From Gammaproteobacteria bacterium (lineage in GTDB: Bacteria > Pseudomonadota > Gammaproteobacteria > Chromatiales > Chromatiaceae), in the NCBI GenBank assembly GCA_019136395.1, contig JAGVUH010000458.1:1-27528 (forward strand): 27,528 nucleotides of DNA, read 5' to 3'. Positions 24,400 through 27,528 of the stretch are shown here, piece after piece (the first letter of the stretch is position 1; each line of letters opens with the position of its first letter). Under the pieces are notes generated by a model. It was given only the letters and a program-made list of their open reading frames with translations, did not search any database and was not told the origin of the DNA. The position numbers and the translations under genes were made by a program.

Positions 24400-25125
24400 A
24401 TGAGTGGTGGTAACACGAATTTCATCATGGCCAAGTTGACGGCACGCATCTTCCCGGTGGTGCCGGATTTTTACCGCATGATGGTCGAGCATTGCGACCT
24501 GGTCTGTCGGGCCATGGACGTCTTCGTCGAATTCATGGAAACCGGCGACCAGGATAAGGGCGATCAGGTTCGGGCCATGGAAAAGGAGGGTGACGACATG
24601 AAGACCCGGCAGATGGAAATTCTGAGCCGCGCCTTCGCCACCCCACTGGACCGGGAGGACATCTACCGCGCCATCATGGCCATCGATGAAATCCTCAATT
24701 ACGCCAAAACGACGGTGCGGGAGATGGAGGACCTGGAGATCCAGCCCGATCACCACATGGTGGAGATTGTCCGCCTGCTGCGGGATGGTTCCCATGCCCT
24801 CAAGGCGGGTTACGGCAAACTCAGTACCACGCCAAAAGAGGCGGAAACGGATGCTATCGCCGCGCGCAAGGCCGAGCGGTCGGTGGAAAAGGTCTATCGC
24901 GCCGCCCTGGTGGAGTTATTCCATGTCAATTCGCCCTTCGATGCCCTGGGGCAAGTCGGCGATGCCGCGCTTAACACGATTCTGCCGGGGATACTGAACG
25001 ACTATCACCTGCATGTCATGGCCATCCTCAAGCGCCGCGAGGTCTATCGCCATCTATCCAACACCGCGGATCGGGTCGAGAACGCTGGCAGCATCCTGCA
25101 CGACATCATCGTGCAGGTGGCCTGA
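24400..25125 (+). CDS. DUF47 (PhoU-like) partner of PiT 3
   Basis: This 241-residue helical DUF47 protein starts MSGGNTNFIMAKLTARIFP. It has the conserved acidic repeats EKEGDDMKTRQMEILSRAF in the first half and YRHLSNTADRVENAGSILHD near the end, where PhoU-like proteins bind metal. It follows the PiT 3 gene by 60 bases with a strong GGAGGAC Shine-Dalgarno site, reversing the DUF47-first order of the other two units. As PiT 3 looks broken, this protein has no intact neighbour of its own and might act on PiT 4 or another paralog. The full-length frame suggests it is still under selection or that PiT 3 broke recently. Confidence 0.92.
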   Translation: MSGGNTNFIMAKLTARIFPVVPDFYRMMVEHCDLVCRAMDVFVEFMETGDQDKGDQVRAMEKEGDDMKTRQMEILSRAFATPLDREDIYRAIMAIDEILNYAKTTVREMEDLEIQPDHHMVEIVRLLRDGSHALKAGYGKLSTTPKEAETDAIAARKAERSVEKVYRAALVELFHVNSPFDALGQVGDAALNTILPGILNDYHLHVMAILKRREVYRHLSNTADRVENAGSILHDIIVQVA

Positions 25126-25192
25126 ATCCCTCGTTTTCACGACGCCGGGGCCAAGCCCCAGAGGGGGACGCGGGCGATGAGGCTGGCCCCAG

Positions 25193-25214
25193 GGGTGCAG
25201 GAATTGCTGCACCC
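25193..25214. repeat. GGGTGCAG palindrome shared with the 20385 element
   Basis: GGGTGCAG (25193-25200) pairs with CTGCACCC (25207-25214) over a 6-base loop. Its arms match the closing stem of the branched element at 20385-20495, so it may be a collapsed copy of the same extragenic palindrome. Confidence 0.5.
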
Positions 25215-25403
25215 TGACGCGCCGCCGGCGTTGGTAACAATCAGAAATTTAAATACATTTACGCTTCTCCGTTGTCGGTGTAAACAAAATGATTGCATCC
25301 ACCCACGGGGCCGCCACCCGACGGATTCTGGTCTAAGCCGCTATTCTGGCTTTCTATTTCTGGTTTGGGAGAGATTGGCAAGGATGATGCATTCAATAGG
25401 CGT

Positions 25404-25479
25404 GGTCTGACGAGACCGATAACCTGACCTTGCCGCGCGTAGGTCGTGTTCAGACAGCCGCCCGACGGCTGGTTATCGG
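25404..25479 (+). other. Structured leader with two competing folds
   Basis: CCGATAACC (25416-25424) is perfectly inverted at 25471-25479, around an AGCCG/CGGCT hairpin (25456-25470). The first arm can instead pair in GGTCT-GACG-AGACC (25404-25417). Mutually exclusive stems upstream of a small gene resemble a regulatory leader. Confidence 0.4.
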
Positions 25480-25571
25480 GACCTCGTCCAGATGATGGGA
25501 ATGCCCGAGCGTCAGGAGCCATCTGGCCTGGGCATGGTGAATTCCAGGTGATACCCGAGAGGAATTATTTG

Positions 25572-25808
25572 ATGAGCATGCAACGTCGGATCCAGATCGC
25601 TCTTTTGGGCTATGGCATCTTGCTTCTCTCCCCTGAACTCGGTAGCTCGGGGGTCCTGATCCATTTGGCCGCCATTGCCGGCTGCCTGTTCTTTCTGGTC
25701 ATGGCGCTCAACTCCGCCATACCCAGCGCCTCCCGCCCCCGTCGCGAGCCAGAGCCGCGGCGCGATTTTCACTTCAGAAAGCTTCGCCTCGCGACGCCGA
25801 TGCCCTAG
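25572..25808 (+). CDS. Small hypothetical membrane protein (78 aa)
   Basis: A 78-residue frame begins MSMQRRIQIALLGYGILLL. It has a hydrophobic segment at about 7-20, a second strong one at about 29-48 (LIHLAAIAGCLFFLVMALNS), and a basic C-terminal tail (RPRREPEPRRDFHFRKLR). That plan fits a small inner-membrane protein with a cytoplasmic, positively charged tail. An AGAGGAA Shine-Dalgarno site lies nine bases before the ATG. A nested hairpin right after the stop and the structured leader before it both support a real gene. I do not recognise a family. It lies between the third DUF47 gene and the transposase-like gene. Confidence 0.6.
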   Translation: MSMQRRIQIALLGYGILLLSPELGSSGVLIHLAAIAGCLFFLVMALNSAIPSASRPRREPEPRRDFHFRKLRLATPMP

Positions 25809-25809
25809 C

Positions 25810-25867
25810 GGTTGAGGTCATCCCCGGGGTTGCGCCAACCCCGTCTCGCCGGGCTGGAACCTCAACC
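25810..25867 (+). terminator. Nested hairpin after the 78-residue gene
   Basis: GGTTGAGGT (25810-25818) is perfectly inverted at 25859-25867, enclosing GGGGTT/AACCCC (25826-25831, 25837-25842). It starts just after the TAG stop and is followed by a short T-containing run. Confidence 0.5.
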
Positions 25868-25971
25868 CTTGTTCCGGTCCCCCGCCGCCCAGGTCCCTGG
25901 TTTTGGGGAGCCCCCCGAATCCAGCGCGGGCGGCGATGGCTTTTGGATTGATCGCGTTCAATAAGTCGCCA

Positions 25972-26610
25972 ATGACTCAACCCCGTCTTGATATCGCTCA
26001 TCGCGAGTCGCTGCGTTCTTCCGCCCGCACCCTGCGGGGTCCGGCCCGACGTGCCTTTCAGGCCACCATGGCCCTGCAATACTGCGGGGGCAATCCCGCG
26101 CGGGCGGAAAAGCTGTTTGGTTGGGGGCGGGAGGCGGTCGCCCTGGGTCTCCATGAGATCCGTACCGGATTAGTCTGTTACAGCGCCCGCGCCGCCTTTT
26201 CCGGCAACAAGCTCTGGGAAGAGAAATATCCAGAAATCATGTCGCTGCTCAGGCAGTTGGTTCGTGGCCATGATCCGCTCCATCCTCCATCCCGGAAGCG
26301 GATTGGTCATTGCTGGCTGACCGCCAAGGAGGCCATTCAGGCGCTGCGCGAGCATGGCGTCGGCGAGGAGTACCTCCCCTCGCTCACCACCATGACCGAG
26401 ATTTTGAAGCGCAATGGCTACAGGCCCGCTTCGGTGCGCAATCACCGCTCCGGTGATCATGACGCCCAGTCTCTCTCACCCTTGCCGCCAAAAGTCCCTG
26501 GCCCGTCCTTTCCGGTGAAAGACGCGGTCAGATCGCCAGCCGCCCCCTCGGCCGAGAGACGCGGCTACCTCCATCCGTCGTCATTGCCCGAACAGGCCAT
26601 GGCCAACTGA
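25972..26610 (+). CDS. ISAzo13-like transposase-related protein, N-terminal domain only
   Basis: This 212-residue protein matches, as I recall it, the N-terminal part of ISAzo13-family transposases: GPARRAFQATMALQYCGGN, then GWGREAVALGLHEIRTGLVC, a WEEKYPEI segment, WLTAKEAIQALREHGV, and TMTEILKRNGYRPASVRNH. In full elements the DDE catalytic domain follows this last motif; here the chain turns into a Pro/Ser-rich tail of about 60 residues and stops. No DDE domain or terminal inverted repeat is visible nearby. It may be a truncated insertion sequence or a retained DNA-binding protein. The start is uncertain: the ATG at 25972 lacks a Shine-Dalgarno site, and an ATG at 25936 is also in frame. 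Confidence 0.65.
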   Translation: MTQPRLDIAHRESLRSSARTLRGPARRAFQATMALQYCGGNPARAEKLFGWGREAVALGLHEIRTGLVCYSARAAFSGNKLWEEKYPEIMSLLRQLVRGHDPLHPPSRKRIGHCWLTAKEAIQALREHGVGEEYLPSLTTMTEILKRNGYRPASVRNHRSGDHDAQSLSPLPPKVPGPSFPVKDAVRSPAAPSAERRGYLHPSSLPEQAMAN

Positions 26611-26653
26611 GGCCCCGAGCGAGCGCCTTGGCCATCCGTCCCGACACCCCCGT

Positions 26654-26669
26654 CCACTCCGCGGAGTGG
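26654..26669. promoter_or_regulatory. Perfect 16-base palindrome upstream of PiT 4
   Basis: CCACTCCGCGGAGTGG is an exact palindrome lying 46 bases before the PiT 4 start and 43 bases after the transposase-like gene. It could be an operator for a dimeric regulator or a weak terminator. Confidence 0.35.
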
Positions 26670-26715
26670 GCTCCCCCATCAACCCCCTGATCTCAAGCCC
26701 ACGGCCAGACACCCC

Positions 26716-27528
26716 ATGGATACCGTCATAATCTTTGCGATCTCGGCGATCGTGATCGTGCTGATCTTCGATTACACCAATGGCTTTCACGATGCCGCGA
26801 ACATCATCGCGCCCATGATCGCCTCCCGCGCGATGACGCCCGTGCAGGCGGTCGCGATTGTCGCCAGTTTCGAGTTCCTGGGCCCCCTCCTGGGCGGCAC
26901 GGCGGTCGCGAACACCATCGGCAAGTTCATCAACCTCAGCGATGTTTCCACGGTCCTGTCCGTGTCGGTGGTGATGTGTGGCGTCTTCGGCGCCATCTTC
27001 TGGAACATCCTCACCTGGTGGTACGGCATCCCCTCCTCCTCTTCCCACGCCCTGGTGGGCGGTCTGGCGGGTGCGGTGATTGCCGCCGTCGGCACCGCGG
27101 CCGTGGTCTGGGGTTTCAACGATCTGATCACCACGGGGAAACTGAACGGCGTCACCAAGGTCATCCTCTCGCTGATCGTCTCCCCCTTGCTGGGCTTCTG
27201 GGTGGGCTTTCTCGTCATGCGCTTGCTGGGCATCGTGCTTGCCCGGGCCACCCCCTCCGCCAATAAGCCCCTGCGCAAGGTCCAGTTCTTCACCGCCGCC
27301 GCCCTCGCCTTTTCCCATGGCGCCAATGACGCCCAAAAGAGCATGGGTATCATCACCCTGGTGCTGGTGTTGGGGAATTTTCAGGAAGAATTCGTCGTGC
27401 CCTTCTGGGTCGTCCTGACCTGCGCCACGGTCCTTACCCTGGGCATCCTCTCGGGGGGCTGGCGGATCGTCAAAACCGTCGGCTTCGCCATCTACAAGCT
27501 ACGTCCCATCCATGCCGTCAGCGCCCAA
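26716..27528 (+). CDS. PiT-family inorganic phosphate permease 4 (partial)
   Basis: This PiT permease is cut by the window edge after 271 codons. The first signature is DYTNGFHDAANIIA (19-32). The second region reads SHGANDAQKSMGIITLVL, as in short (about 330-residue) bacterial PiT proteins. Between them lie GGTAVANTIGKFINL and SSSSHALVGGLAGAVIAAVG. It is the closest relative in the window of the broken PiT 3 and supplies the template showing what PiT 3 has lost. No clear Shine-Dalgarno site precedes the ATG. A DUF47 partner could follow outside the window. Phosphate, probably as a metal-phosphate complex, is the expected substrate. Confidence 0.94.
   Translation, partial: MDTVIIFAISAIVIVLIFDYTNGFHDAANIIAPMIASRAMTPVQAVAIVASFEFLGPLLGGTAVANTIGKFINLSDVSTVLSVSVVMCGVFGAIFWNILTWWYGIPSSSSHALVGGLAGAVIAAVGTAAVVWGFNDLITTGKLNGVTKVILSLIVSPLLGFWVGFLVMRLLGIVLARATPSANKPLRKVQFFTAAALAFSHGANDAQKSMGIITLVLVLGNFQEEFVVPFWVVLTCATVLTLGILSGGWRIVKTVGFAIYKLRPIHAVSAQ

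Larger units (their letters stand above)
25126..25571. other. 446-base non-coding region, partly A/T-rich and structured
   Basis: No gene is seen before the small membrane protein. The stretch 25231-25300 is clearly A/T-richer than the window and contains TTGGTA then TACATT, a possible but weak promoter (25232-25260 approx.). It holds the palindrome at 25193-25214 and the alternative-fold structure at 25404-25479. Confidence 0.55.

Noticed and set aside
1..27528. A CRISPR array, rRNA genes, tRNA genes or a complete insertion sequence
   Set aside because: None was seen when reading both strands: no regularly spaced identical repeats, no rRNA or tRNA consensus, and no DDE transposase with terminal repeats.

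Overview
The window is GC-rich, densely coded bacterial DNA. It suggests a gammaproteobacterium, possibly of the purple-sulfur/Chromatiales type. The pointers are a CheB-CheR-PAS hybrid, a probable rhodoquinone enzyme (RquA), a bacteriohemerythrin and many phosphate permeases. This taxonomic guess is inference only; there is no rRNA gene or other marker to confirm it.

Layout. (1) 1-3930: the tail of a GGDEF protein, then a CheB-CheR-PAS hybrid translationally coupled to a PAS protein with no output domain. (2) 4057-5418: an OprB-like porin. (3) 5465-6540: a fluoride island made of a fluoride riboswitch, a hairpin that would mask the Shine-Dalgarno site, crcB, and a DUF190 gene. (4) 6591-13850, minus strand: CDF metal exporter, CorA, a membrane-bound NDP-sugar 4,6-dehydratase and two tandem CNNM/CorC-type proteins. 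(5) 13851-14252: a divergent intergenic region with an 11-bp-phased TGACA array that looks like a PhoB box. (6) 14253-16322: DUF47 then PiT permease 1. (7) 16448-18549: a P-loop kinase-like protein then a PPP phosphatase with an FHA-like N-terminus. (8) 18812-20132: RquA, then hemerythrin. (9) 20133-20692: non-coding, rich in nested inverted repeats, ahead of a tiny membrane protein. (10) 21021-23242: DUF47 then PiT 2, which carries a long C-terminal extension. (11) 23375-25125: PiT 3, broken by an internal out-of-frame deletion, then an intact DUF47. (12) 25126-26610: a structured non-coding stretch, a second tiny membrane protein and an orphan ISAzo13-like transposase N-terminal domain. (13) 26716 to the end: PiT 4, cut by the window edge.

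How the genes may work together. Four PiT permease genes and three DUF47 (PhoU-like) partners lie within 13.3 kb, next to three Mg2+-type transporters (CorA and two CNNM) and one CDF exporter. PiT proteins are known to carry neutral metal-phosphate complexes, and polyphosphate is neutralised by Mg2+. The region may therefore be a co-evolved metal/phosphate uptake locus, perhaps for polyphosphate storage. The fluoride module is self-contained. RquA and hemerythrin point to life across oxic and anoxic conditions. The least understood parts are the kinase/FHA-phosphatase pair, the variant PiT 2, and the branched inverted-repeat element at 20385-20495.
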